From contig CANTFL010000136.1 of assembly GCA_947650285.1 (NCBI GenBank), positions 1-64,000 of the forward strand: DNA of 64,000 nucleotides, in the 5' to 3' direction. A program made the translations under genes and the position numbers. The notes beneath the pieces are model-generated. The model was not told the origin of the DNA. It saw nothing but the letters and a program-made list of their open reading frames with translations, and ran no database searches. Position 1 is the first letter of the stretch. Every line of letters starts with the position of its first letter. Below, piece by piece: positions 21,304 through 32,398 of this stretch. This stretch comes from Hyaloperonospora brassicae (lineage: Eukaryota > Oomycota > Peronosporomycetes > Peronosporales > Peronosporaceae).

Positions 21304-22338
21304 ATTGAGCAATCCACGCCCCTCTCTGTGGCCCAAAAGATCGCGCTTCATAAGCTGACAGCGGCCGTAGGCCGTGAATATGTTGAGTTTATAGCTGCAC
21401 AAGGTCCCGATGTGCTCCATGCACGAGTCGAGACCTTCATGCAGTATGATACGGCCCTTTTAGGGCAGGTTCAAAACCAAGTAGCGTCGGCAATGCCAAC
21501 ATGATACGTGGCGATGACGAATGAAGAGGCTAAGCCTCGTCATCTTCGGGTGGACGTTAAACATTACTCCGGGAAGGAGGGGGAGGAATCTGACCCTCTG
21601 GATCCGTGGGATTGAGATGGCCATGAGCTCTGTCCTCATCTAACTGGACTACTAGCCGGTCTCTCTGGCTATCTCCAAACTCGATGGAAGATCTAGAGAT
21701 TGGGCTCTGACGTGTGACACGTCAGTCGACTTGGCGTTTACCCAATAATATTCGCTCAAGTTAGACCGTTTGCGAGTTTACTCGCCGCCTAATCAGACTT
21801 ATCGCGTGCTATCACGCTTCTTGTCTATCCGTCTGGGTAAGAATGAGCTAACGAACTATGTTCGAGAGTTGAGAACTCTGATGACTGCTATGCAGTCTGA
21901 CCCTCTCCCTGAGACAGTCTATGTGACTGTCTTCATGGAAGGTCTTCGTAATGGCGTTGCCAGGACCGAGGTGTTTCGGTTTCATCCCTCTACTTTTAAG
22001 GAAGCTGTTATCATCTCTTTAAATGCTGAGCACAACATCAACTCGGCCAGACTTGGTAGGAATTGGCACAGCCCAAGCTTTTCGAGAGCAATATCTGCGA
22101 GCACCTAGGCTTTCTGTAAGCCAGAACCGATGGATCTCAGCCATGCTGGAGATGAAGGTGAAGCGGAGATTCATGTTGAGAGCAACAACAGGAATTGAAA
22201 CGCTGTTATATGTGCGAAAGCACTAAACACTTGCGTCCCACTTGTCCTTTGCGTAAGAAACAACCGACTCCTATGGGTCGAAACCCCAGCCACAACCAGA
22301 AACCTGGTATAGCACGGGGAAACGTCGACACCCAGTAG
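21304..22338 (+). pseudogene. gag: gag of B1, start codon lost
   Basis: Aligns with the intact gag of B2 (36653-37687). The start reads ATTG instead of ATG at 21304, and TGA at 21502-21504 and frameshifts interrupt it. 21770-22108 encodes the capsid C-terminal part (DPLPETVYVTVFMEGLRNGV). The zinc knuckle at about 22205-22250 reads CYMCESTKHLRPTC across a frame change. It ends at TAG 22336-22338, the same position relative to the slippery site as in B2. Confidence 0.85.
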
Positions 22339-22360
22339 GTGCGGGGCGCCCGAATGGGGT
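22317..22360 (+). promoter_or_regulatory. Decayed -1 frameshift signal of B1
   Basis: GGGAAAC at 22317-22323 is kept, with the same 7-nt spacer and first arm CCCAGTAGG as B2. The second arm has changed (CCCGAATGGGG for GCCTACTGGGG), so the hairpin is weakened. Confidence 0.6.
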
Positions 22361-22394
22361 AGAACTGAGTTCTGTCACTTCTCTACGAGGTAGA

Positions 22395-23471
22395 GTGAAG
22401 CAGGGCTTAGCCCCACCAAGCTCTGTAACCACCAGCAATGAGCGTGGATACAATCCTGGCTTGTTAGTCGCTGAGGCGACAGCAAAAGGCTTTGAGAAGC
22501 ATTGGTCGATCCAAATCGACTCCGGAGCATCATGCAATTATGCTCGACGTCGTTCCCTTGAGGGAAGTCAGCGACATGCTGAGGCGCTCAAAGCGCATGA
22601 AGGTGATTCGATCACCGTTCGTTTAGTGACTATTAGTAGCGTCACGGTGCCTAAAGTTCCGGTGAACTTGGGCGTGAAGTTTTCGGACTTTGACAGCATT
22701 GAACGCTGTCTTGTCCTCGATTTGGATTCGAGATATGATCTCATCCTAGGTATGGCTTGGCTTGGACGCCATGATCTATGGATTGATTGGAGGTCAAAGA
22801 CCTTAGGCGCCACGCGCAATGTTCCTAGCAAAGCTTTGGAGAGTCATGAACCCACTTTTTCTAGACAACAAAAGCGCTGTTGGCGCGAGACATTGACAGA
22901 AGCTGTCAATGTGCTAAACATTGGTATGCCAGAGTTAATTAACTCCAATGTCAATGACATAAATATTGAGCGGAGCTCTTTCACCGTATGTGAAGAAAGT
23001 TATACTCCGTTGAGTGATACTCGTTGTAATAATGATTCACTGCATGATGCAGGCATGTTTAGCCTAGGGCCGAGACAATAAGAATGTAATTCCTCTGATG
23101 TGAGTGGGGTGGCACGTGAAATTCCACCGAGTGAGGGCGGCCGAGGTGGCACCTCACTGAATGTCGGTAATGACATTCATGGCGAGAAGCCAGAGTGTTC
23201 AGGGCTAGGCCCGGATGCTGTACGTGAAGTGGTACGTGTAAATCGACTGGGTGAAGTGTTCGAATTACGCAACACTTCACCAGATGTCGTTTAAGACATG
23301 AGCTTTCGTATAGAGCGTGCTAAGATAAATAGCAACCACGGGGACCCTACTGTCCCGGCCTCTAGGAGGCGTAAGGTTTCTTTGAGGAAACAATCCTGGC
23401 GTCGGAAGGCAACTGTTAAGCGCAAAACGTCTATGCAGTCTTGAAGTGATAATAGTAATAATACACTGTAA
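22395..23471 (+). pseudogene. pol: Protease ORF of B1
   Basis: Retropepsin motif SIQIDSGASCNYARRRSLEG (about 22501-22560), with the catalytic Asp intact, unlike B2. It is followed by DLDSRYDLILGMAWLGRHD. The linker region contains one copy of the VAREIPPSEGGRGGTSLNVG segment that is doubled in B2. Stops at 23079-23081 and 23292-23294. The frame ends at TAA 23469-23471, exactly where B2 also has TAA. Confidence 0.85.
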
Positions 23472-23486
23472 GCACTTGTCAATGGA

Positions 23487-25100
23487 TTGACTGGCCAGAT
23501 CGATGGCAATATTAGTCATGAGACTCTTTCATCCTTAAATACTCTCTTTCACCTTGAACAAATGTCTGACGGCGAATTTAGCCAAGCCTTACAGGCAGGA
23601 GAATTATCCGGGTTCATGGTCATTTGGCCTGATATTGAGTTGAACTCATCCTCGTTATCGGACGAGTCTGTACTTGAAGACACCAAGGCGACACTTAGTG
23701 CGCGTAGTGGATAGTTGATTCTTAAGGACCGTCTTGATCCGTTCTATCCTTTGGTAAAGGAGTTTCGGAACGTGGTGTGTCACAACCCACCGTCCGTCTT
23801 GCCTCCCCATAGAGGTGTACGTCATGAAATTGACTTGGTTCCTGGAACTACATACTGCGTAAAACGGCAGTGGCGTTTATCTAAGGAAAAGTGTGACGTC
23901 TTTGACGACTTCTTTCGTGCAAAGCACGCGGCAGGAATGGTACGTGAGATCAAATCTCCCCATTTCACACCGACCTTCTGTGTCAAAAATCCCAATGGGA
24001 AGTGGCACATTGTTCATGCTTATAATAAGCTTAATGCTGCCACCATCCCGGCTCAGACACCAATTCCTAGGAAGGATGTTCTTCAGAACAATATGGTGGG
24101 ATGTACAATTTACAGTGCGCTCGACTTGGTCGATGGTTATTACCAGCTTCTCATGCGAGAAAGCGATATTCCGCTGACAGCGGCCAGCACTCCAAGTGGT
24201 ATGGTCTGGGAGTGGCTCGTTATGCCGCAAGGGTTATCAAATGCCCCGGCTACATTCAATCGTCTTGTGACACAATTGTTCAGACCTCACAGAGGTTATG
24301 CACAGACATACTTTGATGACATCTTTGTCCCTAGACGTGCTATGAACGGTCGGTCCGATGTGGATAAATATATCGACCATTTACGAGTGGTGCTCGAGTG
24401 CATGCGAACGAATAAGATGTACGCCAACGCGTCTAAGTGCATCTTTGGTGCAGAAGAGATTCCCTTTTTAGGGTGCTTTATTGGTAAGCGAGGCTTTCGA
24501 GCGGATCCCGCCAAGGTAAAAGCCATAGTCGATTGGCCAATTACAAAGAGTCAAAAGGACTTACGTAAGTGGCTTAGCCTTGCCAATTACTTGCACAAGT
24601 ACAGTGCGAATTACGCAGATATGGCTCGGCCAATATCCAATCTCCTTAATAAGATGTGGAATGGTGCTGGACTAGCACCGAACATGATGCTTTTCAAGCA
24701 GTCAAGGAGAGTCTCCTTCATGCGCCCATATTGGCTTTGCCTGATCCTGATCGATATTTCCGTGTCGTATGTGACGCATCTGACTTTGCCATAGGCATAG
24801 CCCTATTACAGACAGATTCTAATTGACGAGAACGCGTCATTGCGTTTGAGTCCAGGCAGCTGAAGGCTGCAGAAAAGAACTATCCCGTTCATGACAAAGA
24901 GCTACTTGCAATGAAGTATGCTCTCGTCAAATTCATAGTTTATCTTCCTGGATCTAAGCCGTTTGTGACCTATACAGATCATGCGTCACTACGCACTGCG
25001 ACCCAGTCGCCTCACATCTCAGAGAATGGCATGTTGGCTTTCCTTCTTTGCCGAGTACAACTTCGAGGTGAAGTATAAGCCGGGCAAGCAAAATGCTTTG
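23487..25100 (+). pseudogene. pol: RT and RNase H of B1
   Basis: RT: PTFCVKNPNGKWHIVHAYNK, then VWEWLVMPQGLSNAPATFNR, then the YxDD box in QTYFDDIFV (about 24307-24333). A TAG lies at 23712-23714. One base is missing near 24655 (AATAAGATG for AATAAGGATG), ending the frame at 24794. RNase H in the next frame: VVCDASDFAIGIAL, then a TGA near 24825, then HDKELLAMKYALVKF and YTDHASLRTA, followed by a second small deletion near 25015. These lesions are shared with B2. Confidence 0.87.
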
Positions 25101-26422
25101 GCGGATGCGTTGTCACGCAGGCCTGACTATGAGCTTGCTCATGTTACGACTCTGTCGTCACCGGTTACTGACCTAATCCGCACGGAAATTGCCAAGGATG
25201 AACATTGTGTAGCTCTGCTATGTGCTCTAGGGTGCGAGAAGTTTAAAGACTCGGACATAAAATTGTCGGCACGGTTACGTGCGAGGTTACATCGATATTC
25301 CATCGATCAAGGCCTGTTGTGCTATAGCACGGATGTGGAGGATACCCCTCGCATCGTTGTCTCTCATGATGAAGCGTTGAAGTATCGGATCCTCTATGGG
25401 GCACATAATACTGCGTTGAGTGGTCATCTCGGTCGTGAGAAGACCTACGGCTCTGTGAGCCAATGCTATTCGTGGCCCAAACTATACAAATGGGTGAGCA
25501 TCTATGTGCGTACGTGTGAAACGTGTCAACGAGTGGAACCCTCACCTCACGCGTCCGCGCCGCTGGCTAGTTTGCTTGTACCCAAGGGGTGCTGGAAGTC
25601 CATCAGAATGAATTTCCTGTTCGGATTATCGAAGGATTCGTATGGCAATACGGGTATTGTGGTCTTCGTTGCCCGTTTGATCAAGATGTCTCACTTGGCG
25701 GCGGTGCCGGATACCATTGATGATGAAGGTACAGCTACGCTGTTTATCGATCGCGTGTTTCGACAACATGGTTTGCCTGTGGCAATTTTCTCTGACCAAA
25801 ATCCTCGATTTTTTGGAAGTTTAACAGTTTGTTTTTAAAGTGCTGTACATGTCCACAATAAATCATCCGCAGACCGATGGTCAAACCAAGAGAATGAATC
25901 GAGTTATCGGCGACATATTACGCAGTGTTTGCGCTAATACACCCAAACATTGGAGTTCCATGCTCCCTGTGGTGGGGGAAGTTGCCGATCGGCTTGATGA
26001 TATCAGCCCTGCTACTCTTCACAAACAGACAAGTGAGTCTCTCGCAACGCGATTGAATGTCTTACTACGTGTGCGTGACGCACTGGCTGATAGCCAAGAC
26101 AAGCAGAAGGGACAAGCTGATGCCAAATGCAGAGCTTGTATTGAACGTTATGAGGTCGGAGACCAAGTTCGACTGAATACTAAAAATTTATTTACACGTG
26201 TAGTGTCCGCCGTCTTTAAGACAAAGTTGCGTCCACAATTCGTTGGACCATTTACGGGTTTTGTCAGGGTCAATACCAGTATGTGATGTAGTGGCGAGTG
26301 TACCCGGAGTCGGAGAATTCGTGGGAATTTGAGGTACCCCTTCGGCAGGATTGCCTATACGCCGTTGATGTTTTTGAACATCGTGGCAGGGGTCATCCTT
26401 CGACCGATATCGCTTCTCACTA
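25101..26422 (+). pseudogene. pol: Integrase and chromodomain remnant of B1
   Basis: The zinc-binding domain H-x-H...C-x2-C is visible (GAHNTALSGHLGREKTYG; TCETCQRVEPSP). The core begins SIRMNFLFGLSKDSYGN, with Asn where the first catalytic Asp belongs. The second Asp area reads SDQNPRFFG and is followed by a garbled stretch and a stop (25836-25838). The Glu motif reads DGQTKRMNRV, with Lys for the catalytic Glu. A deletion removes the sequence between PVVGE and VADRLDDI. GPY/F stops at VGPFTG, and a second deletion joins it to a chromodomain tail (YPESENSWEFEVP, about 26305-26345). Confidence 0.85.
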
Positions 26423-27247
26423 ATAGTGGTGGAGGCAGGTGGGTAGTTGGGTGCCGCTTGACCAACACCCACATCAATCGGCACAGCCGGAGCACAGCGC
26501 GTGCGAGTTCGCAACTGGCCTCTGGCCTTTAGCTTGGCGTAATCATACCGAAGCTTTCGTTCGAGACGAACATCTGCCACATCGGCACTTGCTATGAGAG
26601 CTAACACGCTGCTGAGGTGTCGTTTCCGATGCACCCAGCGAACAAAAGCGTTGTCTTCTTCCTCCTGAGATTAGCCTGCGAATAAGAGGATGGGTATACC
26701 CCTCATCGGTTTAACCGGTGCACCCCGTGCTTGCTTGTCAATTCGGAACTTGTGTTGGCTCTGAGTCGCCAAGTAAGGTTGCAGGTACCTCTCGCAAAGT
26801 ACCTGTTGACTCGCTACCTCATCAAAAGATGTTGGCTCAGCGCCAATGGCCCACGTTGCCAAGAAAAACATGTCGTTTGGCGTATACGCTCTTCCACATT
26901 GAGTGGGTGAACAGATAGCCACGACGACCCTAAAGAGTTGCAGCAAGCTACATACGGCGCTGAGCGCTCTCCTCTTGTTGGATAGCCAACTCTTGTTGCT
27001 CATTGAGCGGATTGGTGATGATGGCATCGCCCACGATGGGTGTTTGATGCAGCACCGATGGCGCGTTGGCTTCACCACGCTCGGCAAATGGGTTAGGTGC
27101 AGTATAAGGCGGTGCCTCTTGCACTGGTGAGTCGGATATTGTCTTCTCTTCACGTTGGATATCGTTATCGCTATTATAATCCTCCTCCACATCGATGCCA
27201 AGGAAGTAGACTGAGAGAGTCAAGGACTCATGGGGTGGTGATGCCAT
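26188..27247 (-). pseudogene. Antisense ORF of family B, copy B1
   Basis: Starts at ATG 27247 (MASPPHESLTLSVYFLG), 109 nt from the LTR edge, and reads against pol. It matches the B2 antisense gene at 31096-32398: TAPNPFAERGEAN, IITNPLNEQQELAIQQEESA, ATWAIGAEPTSFDEVAS, RGAPVKPMRGIPILLFAG, RKRHLSSVLALIASADVADV. A TAG interrupts after QRRM (26948), a one-base deletion follows, and the coiled-coil C-terminus is lost in the 26.25-kb deletion. Function unknown. Confidence 0.7.
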
Positions 27248-27355
27248 GGTGTTTTGTGTTTTGCCAGCTGTAAGGTTGAAGCGCACACACACCGTCTTCT
27301 TCGAGGAAAGAATTCGATTGACGTTTTGTGGAAACGTCAGTCTGGTGGGGGAGGG

Positions 27356-27883
27356 TGTAACGATATTACACGTCGACCGGTAGTCGACAAAAGGTGGAAT
27401 ACACACACGAGAGGGGGGTACCCTATAAAGTAATATTAGAACACATTATCAATTGTTGAAGGCTGATGTCTGTCAACCATTAATTACGATATCTTTTAAG
27501 AGGTTTATTTCAGGATATTAGCGAGTAGGTTAATTACTTTGTTCTACGGTGTTCTTTTAGATTAAAAGAAGAAATAAAATTCAGTTTTCATATTGATTCG
27601 ATAGACACGTTCCTCTCCGAGGCGTCTTGATCGGAAGAGATATCAACTCCTTGTTAAGGTAGCTACTCCTTGTGCACTCTGTGCGTTTATTCTTTGAATC
27701 GTTTGGTCCCCCTGGAACAGGGACCGTAAGCTCTCTGAGCTTGTTGACTCTTTGAGTCGAGTTCTTTGAACCAAACCTTAGCTCTCTGAGCTGTTTACTC
27801 TTTGATTTGGGTTCTCTGAACCAAAGTTGCTCATTGAGCGTTAAGTCTTTCTCTGACTTTATGAGCAGTGTAGCTCCGCTACA
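27356..27883 (+). repeat. 3' LTR of B1
   Basis: 528 bp, preceded by the purine tract GTGGGGGAGGG (27345-27355). It has two 51-bp repeat units where the 5' LTR has three, which accounts for the 52-bp length difference. It ends TAGCTCCGCTACA. Confidence 0.92.
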
Positions 27884-27979
27884 GTAATAATAAAGGTCGT
27901 TCGGTTTTAGGCGAACGAGATCAGTATTAGTGTGTTTTATAATGCTAATTTAATGAGCAAATCACAATATTTATATAAC

Positions 27980-28084
27980 GGAGGGTGAATGGTGGTAAGC
28001 GACAAGTGAGTGGTGAATAGCGGTTTGTTATTCTAAATGGAGGGTGAGTGGTGGTTAGCGAAAAGTGAGTGGTAAATAGCGGCT
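27980..28084 (+). repeat. Two tandem 59-bp units, right inverted partner of 19988-20042
   Basis: Units begin GGAGGGTGAATGGTGGTAAG at 27980 and GGAGGGTGAGTGGTGGTTAG at 28039, each ending near AATAGCGG. The opposite orientation of the unit is at 19988-20042. Confidence 0.6.
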
Positions 28085-28089
28085 CCTTT

Positions 28090-28350
28090 AATATATTTAA
28101 GTCCCAAATATGTATCCTGTCCTATTAGTCTTACTTACCTATACAACTACCAAAGCATGTATAGTGACGTCTATTCACCACCCATTGCGCGCGTCTAGCA
28201 GCGATTGGTGGGTTGATAACATGGAATATCAACCATTGATAGACCCATGGGTCACGGCAACAATATCACTGAGCTTAGTGCTATTGTAGTGAGGATATTA
28301 AGCTTACTATTCTATATCATCATATTGTCACAAATTATAATATAATATCT
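28090..28350 (-). repeat. Diverged family A solo LTR
   Basis: The reverse complement shows the family A LTR core (CCACCAATCGCTGC, then GACGCGCGCAATGGGTGG) at about 28176-28213. GATATCAACC-type sequence is on one side and the TATTGTCAC motif of the LTR start is near 28330. Ends are not exact. No adjoining internal sequence, hence a solo LTR. Confidence 0.65.
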
Positions 28351-28475
28351 AACAGGCTCGACCCCTTACATTCTGGGCGCTCTGTTCTCAAGAAAGCGGA
28401 TGTGCAACTCGGACTTGTTGGCACCTTACCATTTGCTCCCTGACTCGCTCGAGACTGACAACGACATCACCGACG

Positions 28476-29349
28476 ATGCGCCTCCACACGTTCACGCTCG
28501 TCGTGTTCGATGCAGTTCTGGCGCACAGCGCGACCTCTGGGAAGACGTCCAACTCGACGAAGACGGAAGGTGCTCCCTCGGCAAGTCTTCGTTCCTCTGA
28601 CGCGTGCTGCGATGACGTCCCTGTTGAGCAGGGGCTGGGTCCACACGAGACCACGGCGGGTGAAGAGAGGATGACAGAGCCATGGATTCCATCATCAATT
28701 AACAGCGCAGTTGCTCATCTCGGGGACATGATGCATGGGCGACAATCGAACCTGCCCGCGGTCGAGAACCTTCCTGTGCACAAGTGGCGAGAATTCGATC
28801 AGATTGCTCTCCGACACTATCTAGAAGCGACAGACAAGGAACCAAAGGATTTGCTGCAAGATGCACAATTGATGAATATCGAGCTGCAAATGATACCCGA
28901 AAATGGACCGGACGTGATCGCAAAGGCTCGCCAATTTTTTTCTTGCACGCCAGGCGGAACTGAGAGTAGAGGCTAAACAATATTTTCTTGCACACCAGGC
29001 AGAAATAGGAGAGGAGACTTGCCAATTTTTTGCAGCCCAGGCAGAATTGACAGCAGGTGCTCACAGATTTCTTCTGGCACGCCAGGCGAATATGAAAGCA
29101 AAGGCTGGCCAATCTTTTCTTGCACACCAGGCGGAATGGACAGCAGAGGCTCACCGATGTTTTCGTGCACACCTGGCGGAAATGACAGCGGCGGCTCACC
29201 AATATTTTCTTGCACACGAGGCAAAAATGACAGCAGAGGCTCGCCGATCTTTTCTTGCACACCGGGCGGAAATGACAGCAGAAGCTCACCAGTCTTTTTT
29301 TGCAGACCAGGCGAAGATTACAGCAGAGGCTCACCAATCTTTGCTTGCA
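28476..29349 (+). pseudogene. Remnant gene with 15-residue helical repeats
   Basis: N-terminal part of about 155 residues (MTEPWIPSSINSAVAHLGDM, then HKWREFDQIALRHYLEATD), followed by about ten 45-bp units with consensus AHQSFLAHQAEMTAE, from 28925 to 29349. Each unit is helix-favouring and amphipathic, so a long helical rod or coiled coil is likely. An extra T in a run at 28934-28940 shifts the frame between the N-terminal part and the repeats; repeat frames shift again before 29047. The end is TAG at 29350-29352. Family not recognised. Downstream is the macrodomain pseudogene on the same strand. Confidence 0.5.
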
Positions 29350-29597
29350 TAGATCGGAAAATGTTACAGGCTATAGATGCGGCACACTAAAGCAGATACC
29401 TCGCACGATCGTCACGGCAGGACGGCCGTCACCTCTACCCGCCAGATTTATACGTCCGGCTGCACCACGTCGGTCCAGCTCTATACCAAAACATTGCAGT
29501 CAATCACGAATTGCCAAGTCTAAGTCAGCAGTCACGTCATCAACAAAAATGAAAGACCGAATGAAAAGAGGTAAAGATACTGCGATGTCACGTAACT

Positions 29598-30412
29598 ATG
29601 GTCCGAGGGTTACGGGCACACCCGCAAACAAGTCTCGTGAATAGATTACTCGCCAACGTCATCCAGGCGAACGATGGACGGGACGAAAGTCTGGACCCGG
29701 GTGGCTCAATGCAAGAGCACGTGGTCAGGACCAGTACCGCCCATCATTCACTTGCGTCTCCAGCGCCTCTTCGGGCGAGTGGCAGTCACTGTTCAATTAA
29801 TTGGTCGCGTCCCCTGCAGACAAAAGACGCCCACCACAACGCAACTACGGCTCTGTCATCACTTCCGTCCGAGCGCTACCACTCGGTGCTCCAGTCAATA
29901 GCTTCCACACTGCTCACTGAGGCAGGACATTCGCACCACTACCTTCACGACGCCTCGGTCTCTGACATGCGAGAGATGGTGCGTCAATTGCTCGTTGTCC
30001 GCGGGCCATCCGAAAGCAGCAGCTCCGGCGGTGGTGATAATGATGAAGGCGATGAGGAGCTCTTTCGTCGAGTAGACACTTTGCTTGAGCTTGAGCTCAA
30101 GAGCCACAAGACTATCGTGAGTGCACAGGAGATACCGACCGTGCTACCGTCTTTGTCTGAAGGAGACGATCGTGGCTTCGAGCAGATTGCGTTGTGGAAA
30201 GGCGACATCACCACACTCAAGGCGACGGCGATTGTGAATGCCCCAAACTCGGCACCGCTCGGCTGCTTTTATCCGTCGCACAAGTGCATCGACAATGCGA
30301 TTCACAGCATGGCCGGTCCACGACTGCGTGCAGCATGTCACGCGATCGCTACCCGCCATGGCCACGAAGAACCGGTCGGACACGCACAGATCACGTCGGG
30401 CTTTGCCCTGCC
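29598..30412 (+). pseudogene. Macrodomain-sirtuin gene, 5' part (interrupted by B2)
   Basis: An open frame of about 272 codons up to the B2 insertion. After a Ser/Gly/acidic N-terminal region it enters a macrodomain: QIALWKGDITTLKATAIVNA, then PLGCFYPSHKCIDNAIHSMA, then GHAQITSGFALP at the breakpoint. The G-C-F-x-P-x-H-x-CIDN-x-IH spacing is that of the zinc-dependent macrodomain group, whose members remove ADP-ribose and are linked to class-M sirtuins. The first codon of the real gene is uncertain; 29598 is the first ATG of the frame. The other half resumes at 38323. Confidence 0.8.
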
Positions 30413-30988
30413 TGTAGCGGAGCTACACAGCTCCTTAAGTTAGAGGAAGACTTTACGCTCAATGTCCAACTTTGGTTCAAATAACCCGACTCAGAGAGTC
30501 AACAGCTCAGAGAGCTTAAAGGTTGGTTCAGAGAACCCGGCTCAGAGAGTCAACAGCTCAGAGAGCTTAAAGGGTGGTTCAGAGAACCCGACTCAGAGAG
30601 TCAACAGCTCAGAGAGCTTACGGTCCCCGTTCCTGAGGGACCAAACGATTCAAATGAATCACAGCACAGAGTGCTCGAGGACAAGCTACCTTTACAGGCG
30701 TTGCTTCTGTCCTCCCGATCAAAGACGCCTGAAAGGCACGTGTCTTATGTTGATCAAAATGGGAACTGAATTTTATTTCTTCATTTAACCTAAAAGAACA
30801 CCTTAGAACAAAGTATTTAACCTGCCCTAAATAACCTCTTAAAAGATCTTGCAATCAATTGATGACAGACACCAGTCTTCAACAATTGATACGCTCACTG
30901 TGTTCTAATATTACCTTATAGGGTACCCCCCTCTCGTGTGTGCACCACACCTATCGTCGGCTACCAGCCGACGTGTAACCCCGTTACA
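30413..30988 (-). repeat. 3' LTR of B2
   Basis: 576 bp. On the element strand it runs from TGTAACGGGGTTACA (at 30988) to GCTACA (at 30413). It holds three 51-bp tandem units around 30470-30620. Next to the starting hairpin is a second one, CGTCGGCT-GGT-AGCCGACG. Confidence 0.95.
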
Positions 30989-31000
30989 CCCTCCCCCACC
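30989..31000 (-). other. Polypurine tract of B2
   Basis: On the element strand, GGTGGGGGAGGG directly precedes the 3' LTR. The same tract precedes the LTRs at 27356 and 49730. Confidence 0.8.
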
Positions 31001-31095
31001 AGACTGACGTTACCACAAAACGTCAATCGAACTTTTCCTCGAAGAGGACGGTGTGTGTGCGCTCTAACCTCACGGTTTGCAAAGCACGAAACACC

Positions 31096-32398
31096 ATGGC
31101 ATCGTCACCTAACGAGTCCCCGAATCTCTCTTCTTACCTCGGCATTAATGTGGAGGATACTTATGGTAGTGATACCGACGTCCGTGGTGAAGAACGGACA
31201 ATGTCCAACTCACCAGTGCAAGAGGCATCGCCTCATACTGCACCAAACCCATTTGCCGAGCGTAGTGAGACCACCGCGTTAGAAACGCAGCATCATGCAA
31301 CAGATGCAGGTGAACACATCATCACCAACCCGCTCGATGAGCAACAAGAGTTGGCTATCCAACAAGAGGAGAGCGCTCAGCGCCGTATGCAGCTTGCTGC
31401 AGACCTTGAGGGTCGTCGTGGCTATCAGTTCACGCCACTCAATGTGGAAGAGCGTTATACGCCAAACGACAGGTCGTTCCCTGGCAACGTGGGCCATTGG
31501 CGCTGAGCCTACATCTTCTGATGAAGTGGCGAGCCGACAGGCACTTCGTGAGAGGTACCTGCAACCCCACTTGACGACTCTAATCCAATACAAGTTGCGA
31601 CTTGACACGCAAGCACGGGGTGCACCGGTGACACCGATGAGGGGTATACCCATCCTCTTATTCGCAGGCGAATCTCCGGAGGAGGAGGACAACACTTTTG
31701 TTCGCTGGGTGCATCGGAAACGACACCTCAGCAGCGTGTTAGCTCTCATAGCAAGTGCCGATGTGGCAGATGTTCGTCTCGAACGAAAGCTTCGGTATGA
31801 TTACGCCAAGCTAAAGGCCAGAGGCCAGTTGCGAACTCGCACGCGCTATGCTCCGGCTGTGCCGATGGAAGTGGGAGTTGGTCAAGCGGCACCCAACTAC
31901 CCACCTGCTTCAACCACTATTGGTGGGAAGCGATATCGGTCGAAGGATGACCCCTGCCACGATGTTCAAAAACATCAACGGCGTACGGGCAATCCTGCCG
32001 AAGGGGTACCTCAAATTCCCACGAGTTCTCCGACTCCGGGTACCCACGCCACTTTACCAGATACTGGTATTGACCCTGACGACGACGTCGTTTCAGGAGT
32101 CGTTCCACATGGAACTGGCGGTTCCCTTGCTCATCGAGCAGCGTCGGAGGTGGTCGGTATACCGAAGGAGGAGCACGAGAAGGTTCTTCTCGAGCTGAGT
32201 GGTCTCCGTGAGACGTTGGGTCAGACCCAGAGTGCGTTCGACGCAATGCGAGCCCGTGTTCGGGCGTTGGAGTTGAGCCAAGCCCAGATTGAGGCTCAGC
32301 TTGACCTCCTGATACGGATTCAGCAACCGATGGCAAAGCCAACCTACCCGGCGCAAGCGCCTCCAAGTTCACGTGGGACGGATCCTGATACGGCTTAA
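31096..32398 (+). CDS. Antisense ORF of family B, copy B2 (one frameshift)
   Basis: Opposite to pol; starts at ATG 31096 (MASSPNESPNLSSYLG), 95 nt inside the purine tract, and ends at TAA 32398, about 434 codons. One extra base near 31470 shifts the frame (31051-31506, then 31295-32398); B1 has no such insertion there. Order: Ser/Pro/acidic N-terminus; ITNPLDEQQELAIQQEESAQ; conserved IGAEPTSSDEVASRQALRER and RGIPILLFAGESPEEEDNTF; RKRHLSSVLALIASADVADV with a Lys/Arg-rich stretch; Pro/Thr-rich linker; a C-terminal heptad-like coiled coil (KEEHEKVLLELSGLRETLGQ). The last 480 nt overlap pol, chromodomain included. No known domain found. Confidence 0.72.

Larger units (their letters stand above)
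20665..27883 (+). mobile_element. Ty3/gypsy chromovirus, family B, copy B1 (degenerate, mosaic)
   Basis: Complete outline: LTR 20665-21244, primer site, gag, protease, RT, RNase H, integrase, chromodomain remnant, antisense ORF, purine tract, LTR 27356-27883. Flanking pentamers are GTACT (20660-20664) and GTAAT (27884-27888), a likely target duplication with one change. Internal deletions remove part of the integrase core and most of the GPY/F-to-chromodomain link. About 24035-25330 is nearly identical to B2, and about 25330-26215 to B3, while flanks are more diverged. Confidence 0.92.
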
